Shown here: piece after piece, positions 1 through 10,458 of the stretch
Position numbering within the stretch: the first letter of the stretch is position 1
How the letters are laid out: the number at the start of each line of letters is the position of its first letter
DNA from: Aegilops tauschii subsp. strangulata
Lineage: Eukaryota > Streptophyta > Magnoliopsida > Poales > Poaceae
Assembly (NCBI RefSeq): GCF_002575655.3
Contig: NC_053041.3
Coordinates: 120,124,318-120,188,317, forward strand
Length of the DNA: 64,000 nt
Direction of reading: 5' to 3'
Notes under the pieces: model-generated
Seen by the model: the letters and a program-made list of their open reading frames with translations, nothing else
Told to the model about the DNA's origin: nothing
Databases searched by the model: none
Made by a program: the position numbers and the translations under genes

Positions 1-514
1 TAGAGGGAGGGACTGGCCAACGTTGGAGGGTACGTACGGTAGGGCGGCGGAGGCGCAGCCAGCCATGGGAGGCGGGAGTAGGCGGAGCCGACGGGGTGGT
101 TTGGTTTGGGCGGCTGGAGGAAGAAGAAGACAAGAGATAGAAGATACACGACAGATGTTGGATGTCAATCCAACGAATGGTACGCAGAATCCTTTGTTGA
201 CTGGCTAGTAAGTCAACACCACCTTGGATAGGCTATTTCCTCGCGGGTCCCAAATGTCAGAATCCAAATCTGTCACGGTCATGCAGCCTTTCCTATGAAA
301 ATTTACAGCCCATTTGATGTGCTAGTTCGAAATAAGTTTGTGGGTGCTGGTGGGAGCTAATCACTTGGCTTCTGTAATGCACAGTGAGCTCAAGCAGCCG
401 GCAAGAGTGATGTTATTTCCCTTGGTTGGGATTTGTTACAATATTTCGCTCTAAATTAAACGAATGGCAAGCCATTTGCCTTGTTTCAAAGAAAATATGA
501 CAGTCACAGCCGAG
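1..514. other. Intergenic sequence, no gene recognised
   Basis: The stretch left of the F-box gene is mixed-composition sequence. Short open frames exist near its left edge but are low-complexity (Gly/Arg rich) and show no family resemblance. Part of it may be 3' UTR or downstream flank of the minus-strand F-box gene. Confidence 0.5.
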
Positions 515-633
515 TTGAAAAGGGCAGGAACATCTAACTCCAGCTTACAAATTGTATAAAAGCACGAGGGTTAATTGTTCACCAGGTTTACAAAAAAACC
601 AGATTGAAAAGGGCAACAACATCTAACTCCAGC
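515..633. repeat. Short direct repeat across the F-box gene 3' end
   Basis: A 30-bp segment at 515-544 recurs at 604-633 with two or three mismatches (period 89). Both contain GAAAAGGGCA and ACATCTAACTCCAGC. The right copy overlaps the stop codon region of the F-box gene, so the repeat probably arose by local duplication of the coding end and 3' UTR. Confidence 0.7.
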
Positions 634-2345
634 ACTGTTTTCGGCAGTCACAGTCAAATGGATCGGTCAGGTCCATAGAATGAACATCCTGGGTCGTAAA
701 ATTTACTGGATTATGACCACAATATGTTGTAAATAGAAGCCCGGCACGTTCAGAAGCTCTTTTGCCCACCTGAAACTCCTTTTTTTGCTCTTCGACATAC
801 CCAGCCGTCAAAACCATGCTGCTGATAAACTTAAGCCTGATGGACAATAGTAACCTCGCATTCATTAGGAAGAATGTGAAAAATCTTGTGTTTGCACGGT
901 TGGCTACATATCGTTCTAGCGTTATTGTCTTCAATCGAATCTCATGATAAGTGAGAAAATCCCGATGCTTACGAATCCACCGATTGGTTATAACTTTCTT
1001 ACCCCGTCCTGTTGCCTAAATAGACATGAAGATTGAAAACAGTTACGGTCTAAAAGAAGAGTGTCGAAAGAGCAACAGCTGAACGGTTAATTCTAGTACA
1101 CTATATGCGGGCTTCCAATGTGCGTGAAATTATCACCTTTATATACAACTTCTCCAAACATGGAAAGCATTGCAGCAAGCCAATAATCTTGTTCAGATCA
1201 AAACTATTCATTTGGATATATAAGATCTTGACAGAATCCAGCACCATTGATAGGCCATCCATGGAGAAACTCTTCATTGAGCATAGAACATAATATTAGT
1301 ACAAAATGTGTACTCCAAGATGATATATAAATTATGCGCAGAAATTTAAAATGCAGCTTATGGTTACAAGTGTAGATGATAATATAAAGTACCTGAAGAA
1401 CTGTGGAGCCAAACACCATATTGAAATGAGCACAGAGATTATGTATTACACCCAAGGTCTCCAGTTTAGGCGCAGAGAGGACGGTTATTTGTAACGGTGA
1501 ATAACTAGAATCAAGGATCAACCTGTGAAGTGAAGGGGCATCTTGGATGATGAGCTGCCTTCCGTCAAAAGAAATTCCAATTCTTACAAGGTTAGGCGAC
1601 TTTATTTGGAGACAACCAATTCTAACTGTGAAAACAAGCACCAAGCACTCCAGCGCAGGGCAACTGGAGTGGATGATGCTGTGCAATGAGGCCTCCGATA
1701 TACGAACCCGCACAAGTGAAAGTTTCTTGAGAAATTGGAGTCGAAGGTTTAGTACCAGATTGTCTAGTAGGTAGCACAGCGCAAAGGTGGTGGTGTGGAG
1801 AGAGGACGAAAACCGCGAGATGGACATCGGTACTGAGGGCACAAGTTCATGGCGTTCGGTATGTGGTATTGATTTCCAGGGGAATAGTAGAACTCAAGCA
1901 GCTGTAGTTCTATGAATTCAGGGGATTTCAGCCAGGCGTCCACCGTGCAGGGCATGGTATCCTTGCTCAGGTAGCATGACGGGATGCAGAGGCTTTGAAC
2001 GGAGCCCTGGTGGGAGGAGATGATGGCTCTGGGGATTTCAAAATCATTGAAGAGAGATAGCTGACGACAGTCGAGATTAAGGGGCACGGCGCACCATAGA
2101 GGGCGCCACTGAATTGAGAGGACTTGGGTGCGGCAGCAATCCTTGGTGGGGAGAAGCGAGATGATCTCCCCAAGGACGACGTCCGGGAGATCGCTGATGC
2201 GGTCCACCCGAGATTCTACGGGTTCCTGTGATCCGGTGGGGGCGGGGTCGCCGCTTCTCCCCGCGCTACCGGGTGTGGGATCTACAACAAGCGTCGCCGC
2301 TGGCGGGAGCCTCATCTTCTTGGCGCTGGGGTCAGCCGACTCCAT
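623..2345 (-). pseudogene. F-box/LRR-repeat protein with FBD domain, single frameshift
   Basis: F-box proteins of this plant family are substrate-binding subunits of SCF ubiquitin ligases. Three exons are readable on the minus strand. Exon 1 (2345-1393) has a Ser/Pro/Ala-rich N terminus, then the F-box (RISDLPDVVLGEIISLLPTK, about residues 49-68) and leucine-rich segments. Exon 2 (1271-1137) continues the LRR (VKILYIQMN...CFPCLEKLYI). Exon 3 (1015-623) carries the FBD domain (RWIRKHRDF, LKTITLERYVANRAN, FFLMNARLL) and the stop. All junctions are phase 0 with GT/AG borders. Exon 1 is 953 nt, one short of a multiple of three, and the frame changes near 1840 between YHIPNAMNL and VPSVPMSISRF. 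This fits a one-base loss. An intact protein would be about 493 aa, normal for the family. A sequencing error is the alternative. Start: ATG at 2345. Confidence 0.85.
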
Positions 2346-2640
2346 TTTCCTCGAGGGCGTCGCCTCGTGCTCACGGATTTGAGTAGAGTAACGAATGACG
2401 AGCCTAGTTGTAGTGCGAGTGAAGAAGAAGGGGAGCTGGGGGTTTTCTGTAGGAGTGAGGAAGAAGGGGAGCTGGGGTTTTCTGTAGGAGTGAGGTGAGG
2501 AATTTGGGGCTACGAGTGGAGTGAGCTGACGTGAGGTGGGTGGGAGCGAGGAGGAAGAAGAGCACCCAGTGTGGATGGGCTTTTGAATTGATTTTACTAT
2601 TTACTAGTGTGGATGGGCTGTTTTGTCTTGGGCCCATAGA
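2346..2640. promoter_or_regulatory. Presumed upstream region of the F-box gene
   Basis: Sequence immediately upstream of the minus-strand F-box ATG. It contains two near-identical tracts with GGGGAGCTGGGG and TTTTCTGTAGGAGTGAG (about 2430-2500), a local duplication of roughly 35 bp. No TATA box could be fixed with confidence. Confidence 0.35.
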
Positions 2641-2721
2641 AACAATTACTACTAGTACAGTGGAGACACTCTACAGCTCCCCAGAAAAACAATTACTACT
2701 AGTACAGTGGAGACACTCTAC
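2641..2721. repeat. 34-bp direct repeat, period 47
   Basis: The segment beginning AACAATTACTACTAGTACAG at 2641 is repeated exactly at 2688 (34 bp each, 13 bp between). There is no coding potential. About 2722-2930 on either side is ordinary intergenic sequence with no recognisable feature. Confidence 0.85.
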
Positions 2722-3063
2722 CGCTTCTGGCTCCTCCTAGGTCATCGAAACGTCTCCCTCTACTGAATGACGTTATACTTTTGTTCACCGACATGCGGGA
2801 CATGCAGCGCGCGGGCCCAAATGCCATCCACCAAATTAGAAGGGAGTATGCAGGCGGAGAGTCACCCCGGTCGTAGCGCGGTAGTAACGAGCCGTCGTAT
2901 CACAAAACCCCACCTCCCCGCAGTCTAAGTTTGACGGACGAAGCAACGATCATTTCACTCTTCACTGAATCCCCTTCTCCCTCGGACTATCCTTCTCCCT
3001 CACCGTCTTCAAGAAAGGCAACACTCGCATCTGCCACTGTTCTTCTCTCCGAACGAAGGGAAG

Positions 3064-3186
3064 GTATGCGGATCCGTGATGTTGGTATATTTTCGTTAAG
3101 AGAAAAAAAAGAACTTTTGCAAAGCAGTAACCGATCCTCACTCTCTTTTTTGTTTCATTGTCATTGCGATTGTGTTTTCCTTTCAG
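3064..3186 (+). other. Likely 5' UTR intron of the next gene
   Basis: The donor GGGAAG|GTATGC (GT at 3064) and the acceptor CCTTTCAG|TGG (AG at 3185-3186) flank a T-rich interval just before the ATG at 3212. A 5' UTR intron is common in grass genes. No transcript evidence is available, so this is inferred from splice-site quality. Confidence 0.5.
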
Positions 3187-3211
3187 TGGTCTCCTAGTAT
3201 TCGTCAGTTTC

Positions 3212-4050
3212 ATGATGGACCAAGGAGAACCAGGCAAAGATCTGCCGATATTGGAGCAGACGCGGGAGGCTGATCCCCACGAGACAGAGAGCTCCAAGAA
3301 GATGGAGGCAACCACCGAGCTGACCCCAGATACGCTCATGGCCACTACTGTGATGGTCAACGCCCCGTTTGAGGTTACAGCCCCCGTGGCACTCCAGGAG
3401 CAGTTTTCCCCCTTCGAGGATGTGTCCCCCCCCCCCCCCCCGCTGAGCTGCCCAAGGTGATTTCCTTCTTTGCCGATCTCGATTATGGTTTTTCATCTAA
3501 GTATGTGGTGATTTTTTTTAGAAAAGGAAGTACGTGGTGATTAATAATGCAAAATTTTATTAGCTTCGATGCCATGCTATACATAGTGGTTTAAATAACT
3601 TGTGTTTATTATACTGAAAAGTAATTCAGAATTTGTTTCTGTTTCAATTAGAGCCCTGATGCAGACAAGGATTGTGTGGTTGTACATGTCACTCGCTATG
3701 AGGCGGACGACCTGAATATACGCACTGGGAAAACAGAGTTCTTAAGCTGTTGGATCCTGGAAGCCATTTGCGGTTATACCAATGAAGAGTTGTAATCCAG
3801 CCTCACTGTTGTCAGGCGTGTTGTCCAGGGTGTACTGAAGCACAAGAAGTTCAAAGCTACTCCTTCGTTTGTGAGGCATACTGTTCTTGTCAAGCTTACG
3901 CAAGAAGATGACGTGGCATGCCTCCACAAACAAGTTTATCAGTGGCAAGGCCACAAGGTTGTCTTCATGAAGGTTCACAGGATTGAGCTGCTGCGGGACG
4001 TCCTCGATGATGTTCATGGCAAGGTCCGTCTTGTGTACAGCCCAAATTAG
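3212..4050 (+). pseudogene. Small two-exon protein of unknown function, disabled
   Basis: I do not recognise the family. Exon 1 (3212-3456) starts MMDQGEPGKDLPIL and encodes an acidic, Thr/Pro-rich N terminus. Exon 2 (3652-4050) begins SPDADKDCVVVHVTRYEADD and ends LRDVLDDVHGKVRLVYSPN before TAG. The donor AAG|GTGATT and acceptor TTCAATTAG are good, and exon 2 is in phase 0 (399 nt). There are two defects. Exon 1 is 245 nt (2 mod 3), and the frame breaks at a 16-C run (3426-3441) before the codons for AELPK. Exon 2 has an in-frame TAA at 3793 after NEEL, with the same frame continuing for 85 residues. The conserved-looking frame on both sides of each defect argues for a once-working gene. Either defect could be an assembly error, the C-run more easily than the TAA. 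Confidence 0.6.
3426..3441. repeat. Poly-C run (16 C) in coding exon
   Basis: Homopolymer inside exon 1 of the small gene at 3212. A one-base change here would decide whether the downstream AELPK codons join the upstream frame, so it is a likely slippage or sequencing-error site. Confidence 0.9.
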
Positions 4051-4669
4051 ATCGAGGCATGAAATAGTTGCCCCAGCTAGTTGTTAATAGTAGTTTGGAT
4101 TGTGTCTAATTATCCGAACCTTGCCTGTTATCGACCCCTCTGGGGCTAGTACTCTGTTTGAATCCGTCTATGGGAACTGCTGCTACTTTTGTGTGCCCGT
4201 GAATCATGTGAGAACCATCGTAATTGTTGCCGAAACAGATGCGTCCTCACTAGTTTTTTCATGAATATGGCATGGTAAGACATAAGTTGTCACGGTTTAT
4301 CATACGAGCAGTGTGTGTTTTGATGAAATAGAGCACTCGTTTGAGAACCGTGCGCTGACGTATACATAAGTACTTGTAAACACTGTTGGTGCTATCCCAC
4401 TTGTAAGCAGTTGTGCAAAACACGGCACATTGGCTCAGCTCGCTTCAACACTAGGCTATCGACCAGCTAACAATCAACAATCTGCTGTCTGACATATAAT
4501 CAACTATGTATCTTGTTACAGTGGTTCATGCAGTTAATTGAGGCCACAATGTAATAAATTCCAAACGTTCACACGCTAGTCCAGCGCTCATGTGGAACAC
4601 TCACATTAAACTCGTCTTCATAAAAAACTTGAAAAGCATAAGTTAAGAAATTTTATACATCTCAATGAT
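4051..4669. other. Intergenic, AT-rich, nothing recognised
   Basis: No coding frame, TIR or LTR signature was seen. The first 200 bp may be 3' UTR of the small gene ending at 4050. Confidence 0.5.
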
Positions 4670-5940
4670 TCATAGAACATAACAAACATATACTAGTTCA
4701 CAGCAAAAGACAAAGTTGCGAGAAGGTTTACAAATTAGGAAAAAACAAGCAAGGCTTCTCTGAGCAAAGGGCCTCCCGGCAGGCTTAAATTTCCTGGAGT
4801 TCACTCTGGTTTTTTCTTGTTGCCACCATTCAGGGTTAGGTTCTCTCATTCCAGAATAACCAATTATAATTGTGGTCTCAGCTGGAATGCTGAACTGAAC
4901 CATGCAGTGTACTGACCAGCTGAAATGCTTGTGCATTCCACTAAATTTAAGCACCGCTATTTGCAGAAATAAGCAGACCACAATGCCTCTTGTCCGCGCA
5001 CCTGTCCAAAAAACCACCATGCAGCCGTGCCAGCTAGTCCTCGGTCCATGGATGAACTGGTAGAAAGTGCGTTCCGGACTAGGATGCAGTTGTTTTCGCT
5101 CGTCCCTGCACTGCAACCAGGAAGTAAAACGTACGAATCAGCTTCTTTTAGATTGCGTTGGTCATTCTACCTTAGTTACTAGTACCAATGTAGGGATACC
5201 TGGAAGCTGGGAGGTTAGACGACGGCAACGAGGGATAGCCATCTCATTTTGCGCAGTTGTACTAAAACTGAGGTGTGTGCTTTTGATTGCGCGGATAGAA
5301 ACGATACGGAGACAGACATCCCTGTTTGCGCAAATACGAAATACGGTTATTTAAATAGTGACACATATTACTACTTTCCCCCGTTTCCTCTTAAAACCAA
5401 GTCCTAGATTCATGCTACAGCTTTCCCACTTTCTTCCCTGTTTGAACCAACGCTTTGAGTCGACTGTATGAACTAGCTTTACTTCTAATAATAGTAGAAG
5501 TCTAGGTGGCTTTGGAACAGCAGACGGAAGTAGAAAAGGATCCACACAAAGGGAGCTGGGGCAGTAGAGCAAGGCAGGTTTCGAAGGAATATATACCTGA
5601 GGGTCGTCGGCAAGTGGCAAAGACGGCATCGGGAGGCCGCATCTTGGCCACAATACCGCAGGGAGGAAGAAGGGGTCGGAGGCCCTCCCGCGCCGGCGCT
5701 CTCTCGGAGAGAACGGCACGGCCGCCGATCGGGACGCACGGGCAGCTGTTGGTCTCCTCCCTCGCCGCTGACGACAGCGTGAATGATGCACCTACACCCC
5801 TGCCCCGGTCAAGGTGTCCCGCCGGATTTGTGACCAGCCGTGAGTTGAGAGAGAGTGTGGCCGCCTATGTGTTGCTTAGATCTGGAGAGCATGAGAGAGT
5901 GAACGAGAGGAACCCTAGTAAAGCAAGTGCTAAGGCTCCT
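4670..5940 (-). other. Possible minus-strand transcription unit, product unknown
   Basis: A TATA-like box lies at 5941-5954 on the minus strand, followed by an ATG-containing GC-rich first exon (ATG at 5791) that reads Arg/Pro-rich and then MPSLPLADDPQ. A good donor follows (CCTCAG|GTATAT, near 5602). A downstream candidate exon starts after CTGGTTGCAG (near 5110) and ends ATTTTTTGGACAG|GTGCGCG-like near 5009. An open frame continues to 4670 (HCMVQFSIPAETTIIIGYSG...). Nothing matches a family I know. The amino-acid composition of the first exon is what GC-rich 5' UTR would also give, so this may be a non-coding or low-confidence locus. Confidence 0.25.
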
Positions 5941-5954
5941 GCTTTTATATATAG
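5941..5954 (-). promoter_or_regulatory. TATA-box-like sequence, minus strand
   Basis: Read on the minus strand the site is CTATATATAAAAGC, close to the plant TATA consensus. It lies about 30-40 bp upstream of an ACTAGGGTTCCTCTC stretch typical of grass 5' leaders. It supports, but does not prove, transcription leftward. Confidence 0.4.
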
Positions 5955-6059
5955 TGGAGTGATTTTGTTGTACCAGCTTCAAAAAAATGCGCTCCTATGT
6001 GTACCCGCGAGTGGGTGTGAGAGAACTAGTGCGTGCGTGCACCGCTTCTCTTCGTGAAG

Positions 6060-6595
6060 TACAATATACTATGCCCAAAGAACGTTCGCCGCAAGAGTAA
6101 TAGTATAAGTGTGTGACGTGTGAGCTAAAATAAAATGTGCGCGTCGTCTTTTGTTTTTAGAGGTTTTGAGGGTAGGGTGTGAAGAGCACATATGTGCGTG
6201 ACGTCTACCTGCAGATAGACGGTGGGTGCGACGTGCGAGTCTGCGAGAGGACTCGGGAGAGTCGTGACTCGTGAGGGTGCGTGTGCGTGAGAGAGAGGGG
6301 GGCACGTATCAATGCAATGCATGTGTCCGTAAATCATTATCCAACAAACGTTTGCCACAAGCCTTTTCCTGACGAACGCCGTAAGAACCGTTAGATCGGC
6401 ATCCGACAGTGTCAGTTTTGCCATGTCATTTAACAGAACAGCCACTCCTCCTACACACAAATCTTCCACGTGAGTGTTAACAACTGCCCGATGCTCCCTC
6501 CGTTCTGAAATGCAATGCATATAGCTTTATTGAAAATTCGAACCTCGCAAACTTTTACCAAGTTTTCGTGTACCAAATTGCACATGTAGAATACC
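6060..6595. other. Intergenic with GTGTGCG-rich and MITE-like sequence
   Basis: GTGCGTGTG-rich low-complexity DNA (6100-6300) is followed by sequence around 6492 starting CTCCCTCCGTTCTGAAATGC. This resembles the start of Triticeae Stowaway MITEs, but no partner inverted end was found nearby. No protein-coding signal. Confidence 0.4.
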
Positions 6596-6689
6596 ATGTA
6601 TATATCATTTCATTCATCTTCGAGAGGTAACTATAAAGATGAGTCTACAAAGAAAGACCATCGTATCACCCGCAACAATTTCAAGCATC

Positions 6690-7084
6690 CTTTATTGTCG
6701 AGGAATATCATAGGAACTCTATATGATATGATTTTTATAGGATTTTTTTCCTTTAGAGCCAATTGGTTCATAGGAATAGATTCATATACTCCACATTTCA
6801 AAGGAAATAAACATGATATCGTTTCTATAGCTTTAGAGCCACTTGGTTCATATGAATGGATTCCTATACTCCCTTAATTTCAAAGGAAAATAAACATTAG
6901 CATATATTCAATAGAAAAGTTCCTATGATATGAACCAAATTACATCTCTTTTGTAATCCCTCCTCATAGGAATTGAGATACATGTCATCTCTAGATTCAA
7001 TAGAAAAGTTCCTATGATGTGAACCAAATGGCATCTCTTTTCCAATCCCTACTCATAGGAATTGAGATGCTCCATGTCATCTCT
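6690..7084. repeat. Foldback/tandem repeat built on GGTTCATAGGA
   Basis: Copies of TTGGTTCATAGGA / TTGGTTCATATGA (about 6762 and 6843) face inverted copies TCCTATGATATGAACCAAAT (6921) and TCCTATGATGTGAACCAAAT (7010). The right part is a tandem duplication: the block starting ATTCAATAGAAAAG at 6906 repeats at 6995 (period 89). The layout resembles a non-autonomous DNA transposon whose arm was duplicated. Superfamily not determined. Confidence 0.55.
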
Positions 7085-8059
7085 TTCCCTACAAATTCCA
7101 TGTATACATCTTCTATTCCTAAATAGATAGTACAACCCACTAGTAGCTTTTTTCCAAAACATGCAACTATGGCACAAGAACTATATAGTGTGCCAATAAC
7201 TTTGAAAGATGGTCGCTGGATGAAGCTAACCCGACAGTGCAGAGATTGGCAAATCCGAGCACTACTGGCCATTGGATATCATCAACATTCCACCAGATCC
7301 GCCACATGTACAATTTAGAAGACTCCATGGTTGAACTTAAGCATAATGCACAAACCTCAAAACACAAGCACTTCTCCTTTGTTCTAGAATCTTCTGTATC
7401 ATAATTGATTATTTTTTTCTAAATGAATTGCCATTATTTGTTTTTTAGTTTATGATTTACAATGCACAACCCCATGAATCTTAACATTTTTATAAAACTA
7501 ATTGATTTTGAATGAGATGAACTATAAGAACTAAACGAACATCTACATCATGCATATATGACTCAAAGCTTTACATGCTATAGTGTGTATTTATTCGTAA
7601 TTTGGTTTCGAAATCTCATGCGTTCAATGCATGTGTACCTTACTAGTTTTGAGTAGAGTAGCAAATTTCACGCGGCCCCGGGTATATCAAAATGCAGGGC
7701 CCATGTATCATTGCCTTTCGGTCGAACCTACGTCCACAATTTTTTGTACGTACTATATCTCCACTGGTCCCCGAACCCAAAATGTTGCCTCGTTCCCGTA
7801 AAACCAAGCGGCCCACACATATTTAAGGCGTCGACTCGAATCCGTTTACTACGACGTGGCCCCGCACGCCGTAGTACTCCTACAAACCCTACCGCCGCAC
7901 TCATCAATGGTTTTCTTCAAGAGGACGAGGGAGAAGCCGATTTGTAGTGGATGCGCTTTCAAAAAAAGGATCTGTAGTGGAGACCCCTACCCTAGGGTGC
8001 CCTAGGTAGTTGTCGCACGCATCATTGTTTTCTCTTTTCTTTATGCTCTTGCGCCCTAG
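7085..8059. other. Intergenic, nothing recognised
   Basis: AT-rich to 7650, then mixed GC. Only short open frames without family resemblance are present. No terminal repeats or RNA genes seen. Confidence 0.5.
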
Positions 8060-8170
8060 AGTGAAATGATGGTTGCTTCGTCCGTCCAGCTTAATGCGGG
8101 AAAGGTGGGGCTTTGTGATTTGACCCCTCATCGCTCATTTTCTACTACTGCGGCGCTACGACCGGGGTGC
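8060..8170 (+). repeat. Dispersed repeat, copy 1
   Basis: It contains GATGGTTGCTTCGTCCGTC, then GGCTTTGTGATTTGAC and GCGGCGCTACGACCGG. The same order of motifs recurs at 8652-8755 and 11061-11160, so this is a moderately diverged local repeat family. No coding role is apparent. Confidence 0.6.
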
Positions 8171-8401
8171 CTCCAATTCCAACCGCTGCTCCGAACTGTA
8201 GTTTGGTGCATCGCACGTGGAACAAGACGGTGGATGAGCCACATGTCGGCCAAAGGGGTCCTGTTAAGTGTGTCGCCTTTTCGTGTGCGGACTGACCCTG
8301 CTTGAGTTGCTACGCCAACACGACAGGAGCAGCCTACCACTTGGTTTTGCTCCTTGGTGAATCCCGACTATATTGATCTAATAAGATACGTGCTGAACTA
8401 C

Positions 8402-8550
8402 CCTCTCCGTCTCGGTTTTTTTATTTTTAGGCGTCTCGGTTTATAGGTCCTGCACGTAGTTCTAGGTCATCCATTTGACTAACTAAATATGAGTTACTAT
8501 GTCACAAAAAGTATATCACTGGATTCTTAAACGGATGTAGTTGTATTTAA
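8402..8550. mobile_element. MITE-like fragment (CTCCGTCTCGGTTTATAGG type)
   Basis: The CTCCGTCTCGG start, the run ATTTGACTAACTAAATATGA and CACAAAAAGTATATCA resemble a short, common Triticeae MITE. The right inverted end was not located, so extent and superfamily are uncertain. Confidence 0.4.
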
Positions 8551-8651
8551 AAGTCGAGGGCGGGGCTTTTCCTGCGCGGTAGGCGGGGCAGTTCCGCCTA
8601 GTCGGTTCGACAGAGACGCGAGAAGACAAGGGAGTAGGCTGCTGCAAACGT

Positions 8652-8755
8652 AGGGCTGTGTGATTTGACAGCGAGTTACTGCTGGACAGGTGGGGCCCCG
8701 TGATCTGACTTGCCATTATCATTTTAACTGCGGCGCTATGACCGGCGTGAGTCTC
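8652..8755 (+). repeat. Dispersed repeat, copy 2
   Basis: Shares GTGATTTGAC/GTGATCTGAC, CATTATCATTTTAACTGCGG and GCGGCGCTATGACCGG with the copies at 8060 and 11061. It is the most diverged of the three. Confidence 0.5.
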
Positions 8756-8929
8756 CCGATTCCTGACCACCTCCATACAGGTGCCTCTCCCAATGCTCCA
8801 CCATGTAGTAGAGGCTGGCTCTTGCATGAGAGCCCACTTCTCCACTTTTTCCTTGCCTCTCTTTCCTCCACATATGCAAAAATGCCATGTAAAGCGCATT
8901 ATTGTACTTACTTTTACTTGCTCCTACAT

Positions 8930-9340
8930 GTGCTTAAGCTTGCCACATAGGCATAAAGTTTGATGTGGCAAGTTAATCAAGAAGATAGAGACTAGTTTGG
9001 TGACCCAAGGAAGAAACGGTGCTAAGCGCGTGTACCTAGGTGAAAAGACAGTTTTGAGTCTATAGCTAATTAAATGAAGCAAACTTAGCAACACCATTTC
9101 ATTGGAAGAGGTCACTCCTTGGCAAATGCAATAAATACTAGTACTCCCTGTGTCCCATAATATAAGAATGTTCTTGGCACTACACTAGTGTAAAAAACAT
9201 TCTTATATTATGGGACGGAGGGAGTACGAAGAAAGAGATAGAGAGGAGTAAAAAAATTACACTTATAGCCAACCTTATAGCCAACCTTGTTGTAGTATTA
9301 GTGAGTAAGTGATGACTATGTATGACATGCCAACATCAGA
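8930..9340. other. Probable host MITE around the Stowaway insertion
   Basis: Sequence flanking the Stowaway at 9144 (TTAATCAAGAAGATAGAGA on the left, TATAGCCAACCTTGTTGTAG on the right) resembles parts of another common grass MITE. It suggests one small element inserted in another. Termini could not be fixed. Confidence 0.3.
9144..9224. mobile_element. Stowaway MITE (Tc1/mariner type), complete
   Basis: An 81-bp near-perfect hairpin. The left arm begins CTCCCTGTGTCCCATAATAT and the right arm ends ATATTATGGGACGGAGGGAG, with the loop around ACACTAGTGT. TA dinucleotides flank both sides (9142-9143 and 9225-9226), the expected target duplication. These non-coding elements are moved in trans by mariner-like transposases. 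Confidence 0.92.
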
Positions 9341-9411
9341 TAGCCTAACGCACCGTGTAAAATCTCCAAGGGCGCGACCGCGCGAGCGACGCGATGGTCG
9401 TGGTAGGCGCG

Positions 9412-9585
9412 ACCATGATACGGGCTGCTGGCAGCCCTTGGCTCTGAAATCAAACGGTCGCATGCTAAGTTGCTGAAAATTTGTAGAATAACCCTCCAGG
9501 ATAGGATATTCACCCATAGGTCTAGAATCACGCCATGCAACCGTTCGATCTCAGATCCAAGGGTTCTCGGAAGCCCGTATCATGG
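9412..9585. mobile_element. Foldback element with about 53-bp arms
   Basis: The left arm 9412-9464 and right arm 9534-9585 are inverted copies: ATGATACGGGCT / AGCCCGTATCAT, CCCTTGG / CCAAGGG, AACGGT / ACCGTT. There are roughly ten mismatches around a 69-bp loop. It lies 150 bp upstream of the exonuclease ORF. It could be a MITE or a palindrome made by inverted duplication. No clear target duplication was identified. Confidence 0.65.
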
Positions 9586-9738
9586 GAGAATGGAAAGCCA
9601 CTACCCTGCCGTTCGCACGCTGGCAGTTCGCTCCTACTCGTCCCGGCACGTCCTTGAATACTACGGCGGTTCGCTCCTAGTCGTCCCGTCCATTCACATT
9701 ACGGCAGTTCCACTAATCCTAACCCTCCTCCCAAATCC

Positions 9739-10458
9739 ATGGCATCCCCAATCTCCACGATCGGCGGTGAGTACAAGGCTAGAACCATCACCGGCGATGA
9801 GTTCGACGTCATCTACACCCGTTCTTCCGCGACGGTGAAAGGATGCCTTTCTCGCTTCAGACGCATGTTCGAAAACTCAGATGATGAGTGGGTCGCTGGG
9901 CTAGATGTTGAGTACACCACAGTCCTAGGACGAGAGAAGGATCTAAAGGACGAAGAGAGGAAGAAGCCCGCCGTGATCCAGGTTTGCGTACATAACATTT
10001 ACTTGGTCTACCACATATGCCATGCCGACGTTGAGTGCCAGGATTTTAAGAACTTCCTGAAGGACAAAACAGTGAAATTCGTTACTGTAGACTTTAAGAA
10101 CGACAAAGAAGTCCTGGGTCGGATAGGCCTCGTTGTAGGCAACCCCTTCGACCTCTAGAAGAATCGGCTGGTGCCCTCTCGCCAGCCTTCAATGCTGACC
10201 CTGGCAGGAGCCATGGTTCATCCTTCGTACCGTAAACTGGAGAAACCTCATTACACGTTTCATCGTCATGCATGGCAGCGGAATGTACTAGATATAGACC
10301 ACATCCACTATGCTGCAATGGATGGCTACCTTTGTTTCAATATCTACAAGGGTTGGATGAAGAGCAACATCCAAGTGTGCGGTTCAAGCAAAGAAGTATC
10401 GGCCAAGAGGAAGATGGACAAGGACGAAGTCGAGGACGTGGACGAGGACTCCGAGTAA
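9739..10458 (+). pseudogene. WRN-like 3'-5' exonuclease (DEDDy), one amber codon
   Basis: Intronless 239-codon frame starting MASPISTIGGEYKA. All DEDDy exonuclease motifs are present. Exo I is GLDVEY (D and E, about residue 55), Exo II is the ND in VDFKND (about 117), and Exo III is YAAMD with Tyr and Asp (about 192). Proteins of this type remove nucleotides 3'-5' with two metal ions. Plants have many short Werner-exonuclease-like copies without a helicase. The tail is acidic (KDEVEDVDEDSE). A TAG at 10156-10158 interrupts the frame after NPFDL. The frame continues KNRLVPSRQ to a TGA-free end at 10458, so only one change separates it from a full-length protein. A 140-aa product would lack Exo III and its catalytic Asp. 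It may be a recent pseudogene, a read-through case or an error. Confidence 0.85.

Noticed and set aside
5506..6057. 183-codon plus-strand frame
   Set aside because: The opposite strand has the better promoter and donor signals, and the protein is Arg/Gly-rich without motifs.
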